Below are positions 54,543 to 64,000 of a DNA stretch of 64,000 bases, in pieces. A program made the position numbers and the translations under genes. The stretch's first letter is position 1. Each line of letters begins with the position of its first letter. The notes beneath the pieces were generated by a model, which worked only from the letters and a program-made list of their open reading frames with translations, searched no databases and was not told where the DNA came from. Origin of the DNA: Oligoflexia bacterium (GTDB lineage: Bacteria; Bdellovibrionota_C; UBA2361; JAFLCA01); the NCBI GenBank assembly GCA_019694465.1, contig JAIBBV010000004.1, positions 30,669 through 94,668 on the forward strand, written 5' to 3'.

Positions 54543-57023
54543 ATGACAGCATTTGCTCGCAGACTATTCGCGTTCGTCGCTCTGCTCGGCGTTGTGGCAT
54601 CAACATCTGATGTTGCATTCGCCTCTGAAGCTGAGCTTCATATCCCTTCATTGGATGTGATGTTTAATCTTTTCGGCACCCAAGTTTCTGGGCACCAATT
54701 GCTCCTGATGGGGTTAATTGTTCCAATACTTGGTTTGGTGTTTGGCTACTTAGAGTTCCTCAAGATTCGGAACCTGCCAGCGCATCGCTCGATGTTAGAT
54801 GTTTCAGCGCTCATTTACGAAACTTGCAAGACCTACCTCTTGCAGCAAGGCAAGTTCCTTGTCGTTCTCGAGTTGTTGATTGGCGGTTGCATCTTCTACT
54901 ATTTCTCAGTTCTCCAGCACATGGAGATGATGAAGGTATTAACGATTTTGATGTGGTCCGTCATAGGTATCCTTGGATCTTACGGGGTGGCCTGGTTCGG
55001 TATTCGCATCAACACTTATGCCAATAGCCGCACCGCTTTCGCCTCCTTGGGTGCTAAGCCTTATGCTGTGATGGCGATCCCATTGCAGGCTGGTATGTCA
55101 ATCGGGGTACTACTTATCTCGGTTGAGCTCGTACTGATGCTTTCAATCTTGCTCTTTGTTTCCCCTGAGGCCGCAGGAGCATGCTTCGTTGGTTTCGCTA
55201 TTGGTGAGTCGCTTGGAGCTTCCGCTCTCCGTATTTGCGGTGGAATCTTCACAAAGATCGCTGATATCGGTTCTGACCTAATGAAGATTGTCTTCAATAT
55301 TAAGGAAGACGATGCCAGAAATCCTGGCGTTATTGCTGACTGCACTGGCGATAATGCTGGAGACTCTGTTGGTCCTACAGCCGACGGCTTTGAGACTTAC
55401 GGGGTTACAGGTGTTGCTCTAATCAGCTTTATTGTTTTGGCTGTTGGTATGACCATGGGTGCCGGTGGCACTTTGGTTCCTAGCGCCAATGCTAGTGAGT
55501 TGCAAGCACGCATGATTGTTTGGATCTTCGTCATGCGTATCTTGATGGTTATCACATCCTTGCTGTCTTATTGGATTAACGGCGCCATGGCGCGTTCCCA
55601 GTATGCGCAGAAGGATATGTTCAACTTCGAGACGCCGCTCACAGCGCTGGTGTGGATTACCTCCTTGGTGTCCATAGCTGTGACCTACGGTGTTAGCAGC
55701 GTGCTGTTGGGTGAAATGGGAGCAGGTTTATGGTGGAAGTTAGCAACCATCATTAGCTGCGGAACTTTAGCGGCAGCTATTATTCCTGAGTTCACCAAGG
55801 TGTTCACTTCTTCAAAGTCGAAGCATGTAGCAGAAATCGTAAATGCTTCGCGTGAAGGGGGCGCATCACTTACGATCGTATCCGGTCTTGTCGCTGGTAA
55901 CTTCAGCGCCTTCTGGAAGGGCATGGTGATCGTGGGCTTGATGTTTGTTGCTTACCTTACAGCAACCACAGGCTTGAACCAGTTCATGGTTCATGAGGCT
56001 GTATTTGCTTTCGGTTTGGTGGCGTTCGGATTCCTAGGCATGGGTCCTGTAACAATCGCAGTAGATAGCTACGGCCCAGTTACAGATAACGCTCAGTCAG
56101 TATTCGAGCTTTCACAGATTGAGAGCGTGCCTGGCGTTACTGCTGAGATCGAGAAGACTTTCGGTTTCAAACCGAACTTCGAGAAGGGCAAGCACCGCTT
56201 GGAGGAGAACGATTCAGCTGGTAATACATTTAAGGCAACCGCTAAGCCGGTGCTTATCGGTACCGCTGTAATCGGGGCGACAACGATGATCTTCTCGATT
56301 ATCTTGCTCTTGAACTTAAAGTTGGATCTGCTTGAGCCTCGCGTATTGCTAGGACTTGTAACCGGTGGAGCTGTAATCTATTGGTTCTGCGGAGCTTCAA
56401 TGCAGGCAGTTTCAACAGGTGCTTATCGCGCTGTTGAGTACATCAAGGCCAACATTAAGCTCGAGAACTCGACTAAGGCATCCGTTAAGGATTCCAAAGA
56501 GGTTGTTAAGATCTGCACACAGTATGCGCAGGCAGGAATGCTCAATATTTTCGGAGTTATTTTCTGCTTTACGCTAGCTTTCGCGTGCTTCGATCCAACC
56601 TTCTTTGCGAGCTATTTAATTTCGATAGCCGTTTTCGGCTTGTTCCAGGCTATGTTCATGGCGAATGCCGGTGGCGCTTGGGATAATGCCAAGAAGTATG
56701 TCGAAGTTGACTTGGGCGAGAAGGGTACTCCGCTGCATGCGGCTACTGTTGTAGGTGATACTGTTGGCGATCCGTTCAAGGATACATCCTCGGTTGCATT
56801 GAACCCAATCATCAAGTTTACGACTTTGTTCGGACTCTTGGCGGTTGAAATTGCTGTATCCGCACAGGGTACTGCAGTGTGGATCGGTTCAATATTTCTT
56901 GTGATCGGCCTTGTCTTCGTTGCCCGTTCCTTCTACGGAATGAGAATTCAAGTGCAAGGAGCTTCTGGCTCGAAGGTGGTGTCACATTCTAGCCGTGGTG
57001 GGAAGGCAGCCAACGCCCACTAA
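54543..57023 (+). CDS. hppA: Membrane-bound proton-pumping pyrophosphatase
   Basis: The 826-residue protein hydrolyses pyrophosphate to pump ions across the membrane. It has the pyrophosphate-binding signature NPGVIADCTGDNAGDSVGPTADGFE and the C-terminal GGAWDNAKKYVE and GDTVGDPFKDTSSVALNP. At residues 560-566 GNTFKAT has Lys where K+-independent enzymes have GNTTKA and K+-dependent ones GNTTAA, so K+ independence is inferred. About sixteen helices and an N-terminal signal-like segment make it longer than usual. A rho-independent terminator follows at 57123. Confidence 0.95.
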   Translation: MTAFARRLFAFVALLGVVASTSDVAFASEAELHIPSLDVMFNLFGTQVSGHQLLLMGLIVPILGLVFGYLEFLKIRNLPAHRSMLDVSALIYETCKTYLLQQGKFLVVLELLIGGCIFYYFSVLQHMEMMKVLTILMWSVIGILGSYGVAWFGIRINTYANSRTAFASLGAKPYAVMAIPLQAGMSIGVLLISVELVLMLSILLFVSPEAAGACFVGFAIGESLGASALRICGGIFTKIADIGSDLMKIVFNIKEDDARNPGVIADCTGDNAGDSVGPTADGFETYGVTGVALISFIVLAVGMTMGAGGTLVPSANASELQARMIVWIFVMRILMVITSLLSYWINGAMARSQYAQKDMFNFETPLTALVWITSLVSIAVTYGVSSVLLGEMGAGLWWKLATIISCGTLAAAIIPEFTKVFTSSKSKHVAEIVNASREGGASLTIVSGLVAGNFSAFWKGMVIVGLMFVAYLTATTGLNQFMVHEAVFAFGLVAFGFLGMGPVTIAVDSYGPVTDNAQSVFELSQIESVPGVTAEIEKTFGFKPNFEKGKHRLEENDSAGNTFKATAKPVLIGTAVIGATTMIFSIILLLNLKLDLLEPRVLLGLVTGGAVIYWFCGASMQAVSTGAYRAVEYIKANIKLENSTKASVKDSKEVVKICTQYAQAGMLNIFGVIFCFTLAFACFDPTFFASYLISIAVFGLFQAMFMANAGGAWDNAKKYVEVDLGEKGTPLHAATVVGDTVGDPFKDTSSVALNPIIKFTTLFGLLAVEIAVSAQGTAVWIGSIFLVIGLVFVARSFYGMRIQVQGASGSKVVSHSSRGGKAANAH

Positions 57024-57122
57024 AGAGATCGGATTAGCTGGGAATGGATGCTCTGCGCGTGCACAGTGCGAGCAGAGCTAAAAAATCCTTCCAAGCGTGG
57101 TTCGTACTCTTAGTCACATTGT

Positions 57123-57165
57123 AAAAAGAGGGGTCGGTGCTAAAATCACCGGCCCCTCTTTTTTT
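57123..57165 (+). terminator. Rho-independent terminator of hppA
   Basis: A 17-bp stem (57123-57139 with 57147-57163, one G-T pair) with a 7-base loop carries a seven-base T-run at its 3' end. It is the only unambiguous intrinsic terminator in the window. Confidence 0.93.
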
Positions 57166-57336
57166 GTGGAGATGTATTTGCTCTTTGTGGCAAGCTTGTT
57201 AGTTCGTAGTCCGGCCCTGTTCCAGAAATTTTGTCTGAGACGTTAGAGAGGGCTCCGACTTCAGGGTATATCCTCTGTCCGTCGCGCCAAATTGCTTAAG
57301 CCAATTGGTGCTCAGGGGTTAATCGAGTGGTGTCAT

Positions 57337-58380
57337 ATGCGAGCTTGCCTTTGTCTGGCAGTACTTTTCGGAGCAATAGGTAGTGCCTCTGCAGAGCAGA
57401 TTAAAATTGGTATTCTGACTGACCTTTCTGGTCCGATGGCATTTTGGGGGCAGGAAAGTACCGTCGGTGCACAGTTAGCACAATCTGAGATTAATGCTGC
57501 CGGCGGTGAACTAGAGTTGATTATAGAGGATCACCAACTGCAGCCCAAAAATGCCTTGAGCGGCCTTCAAAAATTAGTCGAAATAAATGGAATTGATGCG
57601 GTGTACTCGGAATTTACGCCAACTTCGGCTGCTATTATGCCTGTTGCGGCGAGTAAGAATATTCCGGTTATTTTTGCAGCTGCTGCTGTTTCGCCGCTTA
57701 ATAGTTCAAAGTTTGCACTGAAGACATTTCTAGATTACGTGTCAGGCTGTCGCAGTTTGGCGGAATATTGGAAATCAAAAGGTATCAGGCGGGTTGCAAT
57801 TCTTAAGCCGACCATGGAGTTCGGCGACATTTGCCTGCAGGGATTAAGACAAGTTTATCCTCAGCCAATCATTGAGGAATACAATGTTGGCGATGATGTT
57901 AAGACTCAATTACTCAAGTTCAAGTCGAAGGGTGCTGAGGCGGTGATTAATGCCACCTTCGAGCCAGATTTAAGGCGCATGTTTAAGACAATGCAGGACA
58001 TTAATTGGCAGCCCATCACAGGTAGCGAAGGTGATGGGGTAAGTGTGGATCAAGTTAAGCTTTTCCCTCGCATGCTAGAGAAACACACAGTTTTTACATT
58101 TAGTGATATGACTGAAAGCTTCATTGCCAAGATTGTCGCGAAAAGCCACTCGCATACTCCGCCTACAACTTCAGGAGCTGCGTTGACATACTTACATGTA
58201 AAACAGCTTTACCAAGCTGTTAAGAGCTGCGGGAGTCGAGATGTCTCTTGCGTTGTAAATTACGTAACACGGAGTGCCCCCGACAGACTGTTAGGTTTTG
58301 AGGGTTGGAGGGAACGACAGGCCACTTTCATCATCGCGCTGCGCACTTGGAGGAATGGTCTTCAGGTGGAACAGCACTAA
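57337..58380 (+). CDS. Periplasmic substrate-binding protein, LivJ type, orphan
   Basis: The ATG at 57337 gives 347 residues with a signal peptide (ending SASAEQ) and the type I binding fold: IKIGILTDLSGPMAFWGQESTVGAQLAQSEINAAGG, LELIIEDHQLQPKNALSG. The neighbouring gene is of unknown function, and no transporter subunits are adjacent. It belongs to the same superfamily as the protein at 36143 but is not a close copy. Confidence 0.85.
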   Translation: MRACLCLAVLFGAIGSASAEQIKIGILTDLSGPMAFWGQESTVGAQLAQSEINAAGGELELIIEDHQLQPKNALSGLQKLVEINGIDAVYSEFTPTSAAIMPVAASKNIPVIFAAAAVSPLNSSKFALKTFLDYVSGCRSLAEYWKSKGIRRVAILKPTMEFGDICLQGLRQVYPQPIIEEYNVGDDVKTQLLKFKSKGAEAVINATFEPDLRRMFKTMQDINWQPITGSEGDGVSVDQVKLFPRMLEKHTVFTFSDMTESFIAKIVAKSHSHTPPTTSGAALTYLHVKQLYQAVKSCGSRDVSCVVNYVTRSAPDRLLGFEGWRERQATFIIALRTWRNGLQVEQH

Positions 58381-58454
58381 TCGGTTCGCTAGAAAGTATA
58401 TTTCTGGTGCTAATAGGAACTAGGCTGAGAATGTAAACAGGAGTTTTTTGCCAC

Positions 58455-60341
58455 ATGAATTTGAGGGATGTTAGAGCTGATGAATTTCAAGCACGTTTTG
58501 AAAGACGCCTGGGGCAGCTTGGGCTTCCCGTAGTTGCTAGCGCTGACGCCATCAATAGCGCTGAGTTGACAGATCGCCAGAGGGCACGGGCGGAATTCAT
58601 AGCTGAACAACGCCAACGCTTGGACCAAATATTTGACCCACAAAAGCAAATTGCAGCTTTTGATACAGCTATGCAAAAGCCAGGGCTTTGGGCATCTACA
58701 TTTGTCCGCTTGGGTGATATCCAATCTCTTCCAGGGAGTGCGCTCGAAGGTGAACGACTACAGAAGCACATTTGGGACTCTCTGCAGGGACGAGATGTGC
58801 GGGAATTCAAGCGTTTCCAAGAGATATTCTGCAGGCCAGTGGATTATGTAGTGCCACGCTTTGAAGTTTTGCATGGGCGCGGGACACCGCTTAAGTTTGA
58901 TTCCCAAGCTAGACAAGCTTGCTCCTCAGTATTGGCAACTATAGTTGCACCGGATCGGATTTCGTTGCCTCTTTGTGAGCACTTACGACTATATGATCCC
59001 CTCACCGATAAGGGCGATCCATGGAGTAGGCTATTGGCCAGAGCTGAACTCGCGGTCCAGCAGTCTGTGAAGCTAATATGGGATGCTAGCACTGCTTTTC
59101 GTAGCTCTGGGCGAGTTAGAGTTATTACACTACCTTCGCAAGCATTGACTCGGCGGTATGGCGCGAATGTTCCACCTATATCTGAAGAGATAGTAGGGAA
59201 GATTCTTATTAGTCATGAAGTGCCGACACCAAAGGGCAGCATTTGGTTCAAGCGAGGCATTCAGTTTTTTGCCGATCCGCACGGTAGCTTGCGGCGTGCT
59301 CAACATATTGATGCAGGCTATGAAAAAGAAATTGAGCACACACGGCGCATTGAGGCCGAACTGCGATCGCTTAGTTCGCGTGTAGACAAGGAGTGGAGTA
59401 GCGCGAGTGCAGAGCAACGTGATGCACTTGTAAACGAAGCACGTCAGACGATAGGTGAAGCTATTGAAACCTTGGGCAGTCCAAAAAATGCCAAGCGTGT
59501 CAAGGCGCGGGAACTGCTTGCTGCAGCGATTGAGTTTCGCGACAAACGTAACCGCATCAATCCTTCCGCGGTATTGGTGCGAATGTCCACCGCTATGAAG
59601 GCCTTGGGCGATCGAATGACAGAAGCTGAGTCTAAGGCAGGGCATGTCCATCACGACGGCAAAGAGTTTTTCGATGAAGTGGCGCGTGCGCGGGCCGGTA
59701 TTCGACTATTGGGGGAACGCATTGTCAACCGAGTAGCACCGGCGTTACCTGGACTTGCGCTATTCGGTCGTTCTTTGTCTGAAAGAGAGCGCCCCGAGCA
59801 GGCTCGACTGGCCCTAACCCGTTTCGGATTGGATCCAAGTGCTTTTGGTATAGTGCAACGTTCACCCTATGATTTAATTGCAAGCCAGCTAGCGGCAAAT
59901 TATCAAACCTTCGCGACGGGACTAAGAAGCGGTAACGTACGTGAGGCGCAGGAAGGCCTGGTGTGCATGCACATTGTAGTCAAGTTTCATGAAGCCTACG
60001 AAACGCTTGAGCAAATTAAAGCTGACATTCCGGCCCTCGAGCGTCGCCTGGCTACCCCCGGCACTGGCAAGGCAGTGCTAGAGGAGTTGCTAGCACGCAG
60101 CAGTGTTCTAAAACTCGTATTTAGTGAGCGTCAGATTTTAGCGCGGCACATGGTGCGCGAAGAGTACGCTCGACCATTCGTGCAAATGCGCACACGATTG
60201 CAGGAGATCGAGCGAGGGCTTAGGCACTACCTAGACAAGAAGATATCGGAGCAAGAGGTTGGTAGTATGCTAAGGCGCTTTAAGCTATATCTGGCACAGA
60301 CAGCGCCACTAGATTACCTTAGATCGCGGAGCCGGTCCTGA
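58455..60341 (+). CDS. 628-residue helical protein, unknown function
   Basis: An AGGAG site precedes the ATG. The protein is rich in Arg, Glu and Ala, strongly helical, with no signal, membrane segment or motif I recognise. Stretches such as DKEWSSASAEQRDALVNEARQTIGEAIETL and LRHYLDKKISEQEVGSMLRRFKLYLAQ suggest coiled coils. It lies 74 bases after the orphan binding-protein gene. Its size is close to the 631-residue protein at 33474, but I see no clear homology between them. Confidence 0.65.
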   Translation: MNLRDVRADEFQARFERRLGQLGLPVVASADAINSAELTDRQRARAEFIAEQRQRLDQIFDPQKQIAAFDTAMQKPGLWASTFVRLGDIQSLPGSALEGERLQKHIWDSLQGRDVREFKRFQEIFCRPVDYVVPRFEVLHGRGTPLKFDSQARQACSSVLATIVAPDRISLPLCEHLRLYDPLTDKGDPWSRLLARAELAVQQSVKLIWDASTAFRSSGRVRVITLPSQALTRRYGANVPPISEEIVGKILISHEVPTPKGSIWFKRGIQFFADPHGSLRRAQHIDAGYEKEIEHTRRIEAELRSLSSRVDKEWSSASAEQRDALVNEARQTIGEAIETLGSPKNAKRVKARELLAAAIEFRDKRNRINPSAVLVRMSTAMKALGDRMTEAESKAGHVHHDGKEFFDEVARARAGIRLLGERIVNRVAPALPGLALFGRSLSERERPEQARLALTRFGLDPSAFGIVQRSPYDLIASQLAANYQTFATGLRSGNVREAQEGLVCMHIVVKFHEAYETLEQIKADIPALERRLATPGTGKAVLEELLARSSVLKLVFSERQILARHMVREEYARPFVQMRTRLQEIERGLRHYLDKKISEQEVGSMLRRFKLYLAQTAPLDYLRSRSRS

Positions 60342-60381
60342 TTAAACGGTGTCGTTATTAACTACATACGCTTATCTCGTG

Positions 60382-60404
60382 TGCAGCGCTGACCCAGCGC
60401 TGCA
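60382..60404. terminator. Strong hairpin between convergent genes
   Basis: TGCAGCGCTG (60382-60391) and CAGCGCTGCA (60395-60404) form a perfect 10-bp stem with the loop ACC, between the genes ending at 60341 and 60414. It lacks a T-run but is placed as a shared terminator. Confidence 0.5.
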
Positions 60405-60413
60405 GATTGATCA

Positions 60414-61094
60414 TTATATTCCAGGCACGATCACGATTGGATTTTCCCCTGGTGGAGGGTCTGGATCTCCAGACTTCTTTCCTTCCTCATTTTCATCATC
60501 GCCTGTTGGGGCCTGCTGATAAACCGGAGGTGGAGTGGGGGTAGCGGTCTCTGTTGGGACTGCCACTGAAGGAGGTGTTTCTTGTGGAACGACTGGATCC
60601 ACGCTCGAGGACTCCTCTTTGTTATTTGGAGATTTTTGTGCAGGCTTGGCTGTTTCTACTGCGCGTGGGGTTGAAGTTGGAGCAGGTTGGTCAACTACAA
60701 TTACCACATTTAGTGAGTCTTCCTTTTCCTCAACTATTGCATTCAACTTAAGTTCAGCCTGGCCATTGAAATCAATTATGGCTGAGCCGGTTTTAGCAGA
60801 GTCTCCACCGAACTTAAGGATAGCCGTGTCGGGCAACTCTTCCTCGCTAGCAGCTAGACCGAACTGTCCGTTGGCGTCAGTTACTACAGTAGCAATGATG
60901 GCCTGCGTGTCTGGGGCAATTACTTGGATTGGGAGTCCCACAAGTGGTAATCCATCGGTGCCGAGTACGTTTCCTTGGATGGAGCGCTCGCCCGTTTGCG
61001 TGCCCATGGTCCCTCCTCCGCTGCAACCGGAAGTGAGAGCTACAAATATGGAAATGAGAAATAGAGAAAGAAAAGCGCGTCTTGAAAACCACAT
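60414..61094 (-). CDS. Lipoprotein with carboxypeptidase-regulatory-like domain
   Basis: From the ATG at 61094 the 226-residue protein has a lipoprotein-like signal (LTSGC, an imperfect lipobox), a domain IQGNVLGTDGLPLVGLPIQVIA then VVTDANGQFGLAAS of the carboxypeptidase-regulatory-like type, and a Pro/Thr/Glu-rich C-terminus (PTETATPTPPPVYQ). The same layout, with a longer C-terminal domain, is found in the lipoprotein at 30340. Confidence 0.7.
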   Translation of the reverse strand: MWFSRRAFLSLFLISIFVALTSGCSGGGTMGTQTGERSIQGNVLGTDGLPLVGLPIQVIAPDTQAIIATVVTDANGQFGLAASEEELPDTAILKFGGDSAKTGSAIIDFNGQAELKLNAIVEEKEDSLNVVIVVDQPAPTSTPRAVETAKPAQKSPNNKEESSSVDPVVPQETPPSVAVPTETATPTPPPVYQQAPTGDDENEEGKKSGDPDPPPGENPIVIVPGI

Positions 61095-61407
61095 ACCTAA
61101 AACCACCACCTACACCTAGTGAACACATATCTGAAAATTTACTGAACTTGCTTCAGGAGCCAAAAAAAGCAAGACGAAACTACAATCCTTTCAGATGGTT
61201 ATACCAGTAGGCAGCGGATAATGCGGCTTGCTTAGAGCGATTTCAATATTCGAAATTTATATCTTTTTCTACTAGAAATCCGCAGGCTCCAACGAACAGC
61301 TTAGGAGACTGACGTGTAATAGTGCGTCACAGAACGAAGGGGATCCTATTGATAGCAAGTACGACTGCCTTAAGATTTTTTTTGATGAAGGCTCTAAATT
61401 AATTCAA
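61095..61407. other. Intergenic region, nothing recognised
   Basis: This AT-rich gap separates the DedA gene (its 3' side) from the start of the lipoprotein gene. I see no clear terminator, promoter, RNA gene or short conserved frame. Confidence 0.4.
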
Positions 61408-62061
61408 CTAATGAGTAAGCCCAGCATGTGCTTCTTTGCGAGCTTTGAGTACTTCTATCACGGCCGGCAAAATTGATAGCACGATAATTGCCAAAATTAC
61501 TAAACTAAAGTTATCGCGCACGATTGGCAGATCTCCGAAAAGATAACCGCCATACACAAAAAGCAGCACCCAGGCAAAAGCGCCGACTATATTGTATAGG
61601 GCAAACTTTGGATAACTCATCACTCCTACGCCTGCCAAGAATGGAGCGAAGGTGCGAACAATCGGTACAAAGCGGGCGAAGATAATGGTTTTGCCACCGT
61701 ACTTTTCATAGAAACGTTGGGTGCGATCTAAGTAGGCCTTCTTAAAAATTATCGAATCAGGCTTACTAAGCACTTTAGGTCCAAGATAATGGCCAACTGC
61801 GTAATTGACAGCGTCTCCAAGTATAGCAGCGATGAAAATCAAAATTGCCGCCGTATGCACATCTAAGGCTCCGCGTGAGGCGAACGCGCCAACAGCGAAT
61901 AGTAAAGAGTCACCAGGGAAAAAGGGTGTAACTACTAATCCCGTTTCAGCGAAGACTATCAAAAAAAGAATTAGGTAGGTCCATGTGTCATATTGCTGAA
62001 TGACAACACCAAGGTGCTTATCTACGTGTAAGAAGATATCGATAAGTTGAGCAAGTGACAT
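61408..62061 (-). CDS. DedA-family membrane protein
   Basis: The 217-residue protein has five to six hydrophobic segments and DedA signatures: [73 protein letters not shown]. The FARF-x3-RT-x-PFxAG motif is diagnostic. DedA proteins are lipid scramblase-like and support envelope integrity and proton-motive force. A GGGAAG site precedes the start. Confidence 0.93.
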   Translation of the reverse strand: MSLAQLIDIFLHVDKHLGVVIQQYDTWTYLILFLIVFAETGLVVTPFFPGDSLLFAVGAFASRGALDVHTAAILIFIAAILGDAVNYAVGHYLGPKVLSKPDSIIFKKAYLDRTQRFYEKYGGKTIIFARFVPIVRTFAPFLAGVGVMSYPKFALYNIVGAFAWVLLFVYGGYLFGDLPIVRDNFSLVILAIIVLSILPAVIEVLKARKEAHAGLTH

Positions 62062-62237
62062 ATAAGACTTCCCTTAATAAGGCGCCGCCACAATATCATG
62101 TCTAGCGCCGAAACCACCAGCTCATAGAGCTATTTAATAGGTGGCTAGAGCGATCCGGAATCAACCCGTGAATGCGACCTACGCATTTCGCCAACATAAT
62201 CCAATTTTTCACTAGCGGGCCGTTTCTGAGCGTTTTG

Positions 62238-63695
62238 CTAGTTGGTTTTGCCAGCTAGGCTATGTGAGCGGCTGTAGCCGAAGTAAATCGCTAGGCCCAG
62301 TACCATCCAAATTATGAGTCTCAGCCAAGTATCAGTAGGAAGAGCTAACATCTGTGCAAGTGATACTAGTACACCCAGAGTGGAAACGACTGGCACGTAA
62401 GGTGTTTTGAATGGCCGAGTGGCATTTGGCTCAGTGTGTCTAAGCACCCAAACGCCAGCGCATACAATTACGAAAGCAAGTAGCGTCCCGATTGACACCA
62501 ACTCCCCTAATACGCTTATAGGAAACAAACCGGCAACAATTGCTGCGAGTACGCCAGTTAATATTGTACTGACGTATGGAGTTCCAAAGCGTGGATGCAT
62601 TTTGGCAAAGGTGGGAGGTAGTAAGCCGTCACGCGCCATACTAAAGAATATGCGCGGTTGGCCAAGTAGCAGGACCAGTACTACTGAGCTCAGGCCAGCT
62701 ATAGCTGCCAACTTGATGAATGGACGTAGCCACATTAAGCCTTCACCTGCAGCGTTAACAGCAACGGCGATTGGTGCTGGATCACTTAATTGATCGTACT
62801 TCACGATGCCGGTCATGACGAAGGCTACTAATATGTATAGCACTGTCACGACGGCTAGGGAGCCGATAATTCCGATTGGCATGGCGCGTTGGGGGTCTTT
62901 GGTTTCCTGGGCCAAGGTTGAGAGCGAGTCGAATCCGATATAGGCAAAAAATATAACTCCAGCGCCGGTGAAGATGCCGCTCCACCCGAACTGACCAAAG
63001 GTGCCAGTATTAGCTGGGATAAATGGCGTAATGTTTTCGGCATGTACATATTGCATGCCGAAGCAAACGAACAACAGGATAACAGCGACTTTGATTCCAA
63101 CAATTATATTGTTAAATAGTGCCGATTCGCGGATCCCGCGTACTAGGAGTAATGTGCAGGCAGCAACAATTAAGACTGCTGGTAGGTTGATTATGGCCCC
63201 TGTAGTTACAAGCCCTACGCCACTCTTGTACTCAAGTGGTGAGCTCGCAAATCGCTGCAGAAGTGCGGTCCCCTCGGGTGAGAGTTGTGCTGCATCCTTT
63301 ATGAAGCTTACGACGTATCCAGACCAACCTACGGCGACTGTTGACGCGCCAAATAGGTATTCCAGCACTAAGTCCCAACCGATGATCCAGGCGATGAACT
63401 CGCCCAGGGTGGCGTAGGCATAAGTGTACGCGCTACCTGCTACTGGAATCATGGCGGCTAGTTCTGCATAACATAGCGCTGCAAATGCGCAGCCGATGCC
63501 GGAAAGAATGAATGAGAGCACTATGGCGGGGCCAGCATGTGCTGCAGCTGCGTGACCGGTCAGTACAAATATGCCGGCGCCAATAACACCACCAACTCCA
63601 AGCATCACTAGATTCAGAGCACTTAGGGAGCGTTTGAAGCCATGTCCCCCCTCAGTAGATTGGGCGATGATAGTTTGCAGTGATTTCTTTGGCAT
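62238..63695 (-). CDS. Amino-acid permease (APC, cationic amino-acid transporter type)
   Basis: The 485-residue protein has twelve to fourteen membrane helices with the APC signature ([51 protein letters not shown] and [21 protein letters not shown]), closest to cationic amino-acid transporters such as YfnA/CAT. It lies 176 bases upstream of the DedA gene on the same strand. Its substrate is inferred from the family only. Confidence 0.9.
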   Translation of the reverse strand: MPKKSLQTIIAQSTEGGHGFKRSLSALNLVMLGVGGVIGAGIFVLTGHAAAAHAGPAIVLSFILSGIGCAFAALCYAELAAMIPVAGSAYTYAYATLGEFIAWIIGWDLVLEYLFGASTVAVGWSGYVVSFIKDAAQLSPEGTALLQRFASSPLEYKSGVGLVTTGAIINLPAVLIVAACTLLLVRGIRESALFNNIIVGIKVAVILLFVCFGMQYVHAENITPFIPANTGTFGQFGWSGIFTGAGVIFFAYIGFDSLSTLAQETKDPQRAMPIGIIGSLAVVTVLYILVAFVMTGIVKYDQLSDPAPIAVAVNAAGEGLMWLRPFIKLAAIAGLSSVVLVLLLGQPRIFFSMARDGLLPPTFAKMHPRFGTPYVSTILTGVLAAIVAGLFPISVLGELVSIGTLLAFVIVCAGVWVLRHTEPNATRPFKTPYVPVVSTLGVLVSLAQMLALPTDTWLRLIIWMVLGLAIYFGYSRSHSLAGKTN

Positions 63696-64000
63696 AGGCT
63701 GCTCCTTAAGCCGCGATTGAAAGGTTGCATGTACTTAGTGGATACGGAGGATAGCTCAGTGCCGTTCCGAAACACTAATTAATAAACTGGGCTCCACAGA
63801 CCTTACCCTTTATGGGGCTTCAATAATTTAAGCGACTTTTGGTTAGAACGCATCCAGAAATTAGATCATCCTTTCCCCTCAGTGACATCGAGATTGGTAG
63901 TGGGAGGGAAAGGTGGGAAGCGACTTTGCCGTGCGTAGGAGTGAAGATTAGGGGACTTTTTGGGTTTCTATAGAGGTATGATAGTGGTCAGAAATGACCC
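63696..64000. other. Intergenic region at the window edge
   Basis: This stretch holds the upstream region of the permease gene and runs off the window. TAGCTCAG near 63752 resembles a tRNA D-arm, but no complementary arms follow. No gene is supported. Confidence 0.4.

Noticed and set aside
60535..61119. 194-codon frame opposite the second lipoprotein gene
   Set aside because: Complement of a low-complexity Pro/Thr-rich gene, without its own start signals.
63740..63790. D-arm-like TAGCTCAG near the window end
   Set aside because: No complementary D-stem or T-arm follows, so there is no tRNA.
1..64000. CRISPR arrays, prophage or transposase genes
   Set aside because: No regularly spaced direct repeats with spacers, no phage structural genes and no transposase domains were seen.

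Overview
The window is a 64 kb piece of a bacterial chromosome, about half G+C, with ordinary bacterial codon use and gene density and no rRNA, tRNA, CRISPR array, prophage or intact insertion sequence that I can see. The cell is Gram-negative: there are lipoproteins with lipoboxes, many signal peptides, a periplasmic M48 protease, a family-90 glycosyltransferase, an MsbA-type exporter and periplasmic binding proteins. It is flagellated (FliG, FlgE, a sigma-54 promoter site before flgE). The mixture (CHASE2-adenylate cyclase next to M48 and SH3 genes, TSP3-type calcium repeats, carboxypeptidase-regulatory-like lipoproteins, H+-pyrophosphatase) suggests a deltaproteobacterial-grade lineage, but no marker here names it.

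Region 1-9.7 kb: a small inverted-repeat element at the rsgA stop codon; rsgA with a holin-like membrane gene; a dense hairpin array at 1686-1882; a Yip1-type membrane protein; fliG; a sugar nucleotidyltransferase facing a GT90 glycosyltransferase; a UbiD-type decarboxylase and a crotonase-fold enzyme lacking both hydratase glutamates. Region 9.9-18.2 kb: a secreted possible cysteine peptidase, a DUF952 protein, a large radical SAM protein, a stand-alone gene fusing an RRM RNA-binding domain to ribosomal protein bS18 (the most unusual gene), a receiver/DHp regulator and an ABC exporter. Region 18.4-26 kb: a SH3 / M48 lipoprotein / CHASE2-adenylate cyclase operon, then a two-gene operon for a cysteine-rich secreted protein and a 902-residue secreted protein with a calcium-binding repeat and an HExxH motif.

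Region 26-43 kb is mostly accessory: a SWIM-SNF2 helicase, a small calcium-loop protein with a Pro/Thr-rich lipoprotein, a DUF6502 regulator followed by a hairpin-rich gap, a 631-residue protein with a gluzincin-like motif, an orphan substrate-binding protein, an HDOD-GAF-type regulator with a membrane partner, and a tandem Lrp/AsnC regulator divergent from an NTF2-like protein. Region 43-49 kb is housekeeping: slyX, riboflavin synthase, seryl-tRNA synthetase, a flippase-like membrane protein, flgE and uridine kinase. Region 49-64 kb holds a hotdog thioesterase, a kinase-like/methyltransferase fusion with a small membrane partner, two APC permeases, the membrane pyrophosphatase with a strong terminator, a second orphan binding protein followed by a 628-residue unknown protein, a second lipoprotein of the carboxypeptidase-regulatory type, and a DedA protein.

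The best candidates for new biology are the RRM-bS18 fusion, the hairpin arrays at 1686-1882 and 32348-32688, the 631-residue putative metallopeptidase with an inverted repeat in its promoter region, the secreted pair at 22.1-25.3 kb and the kinase-like/methyltransferase fusion.
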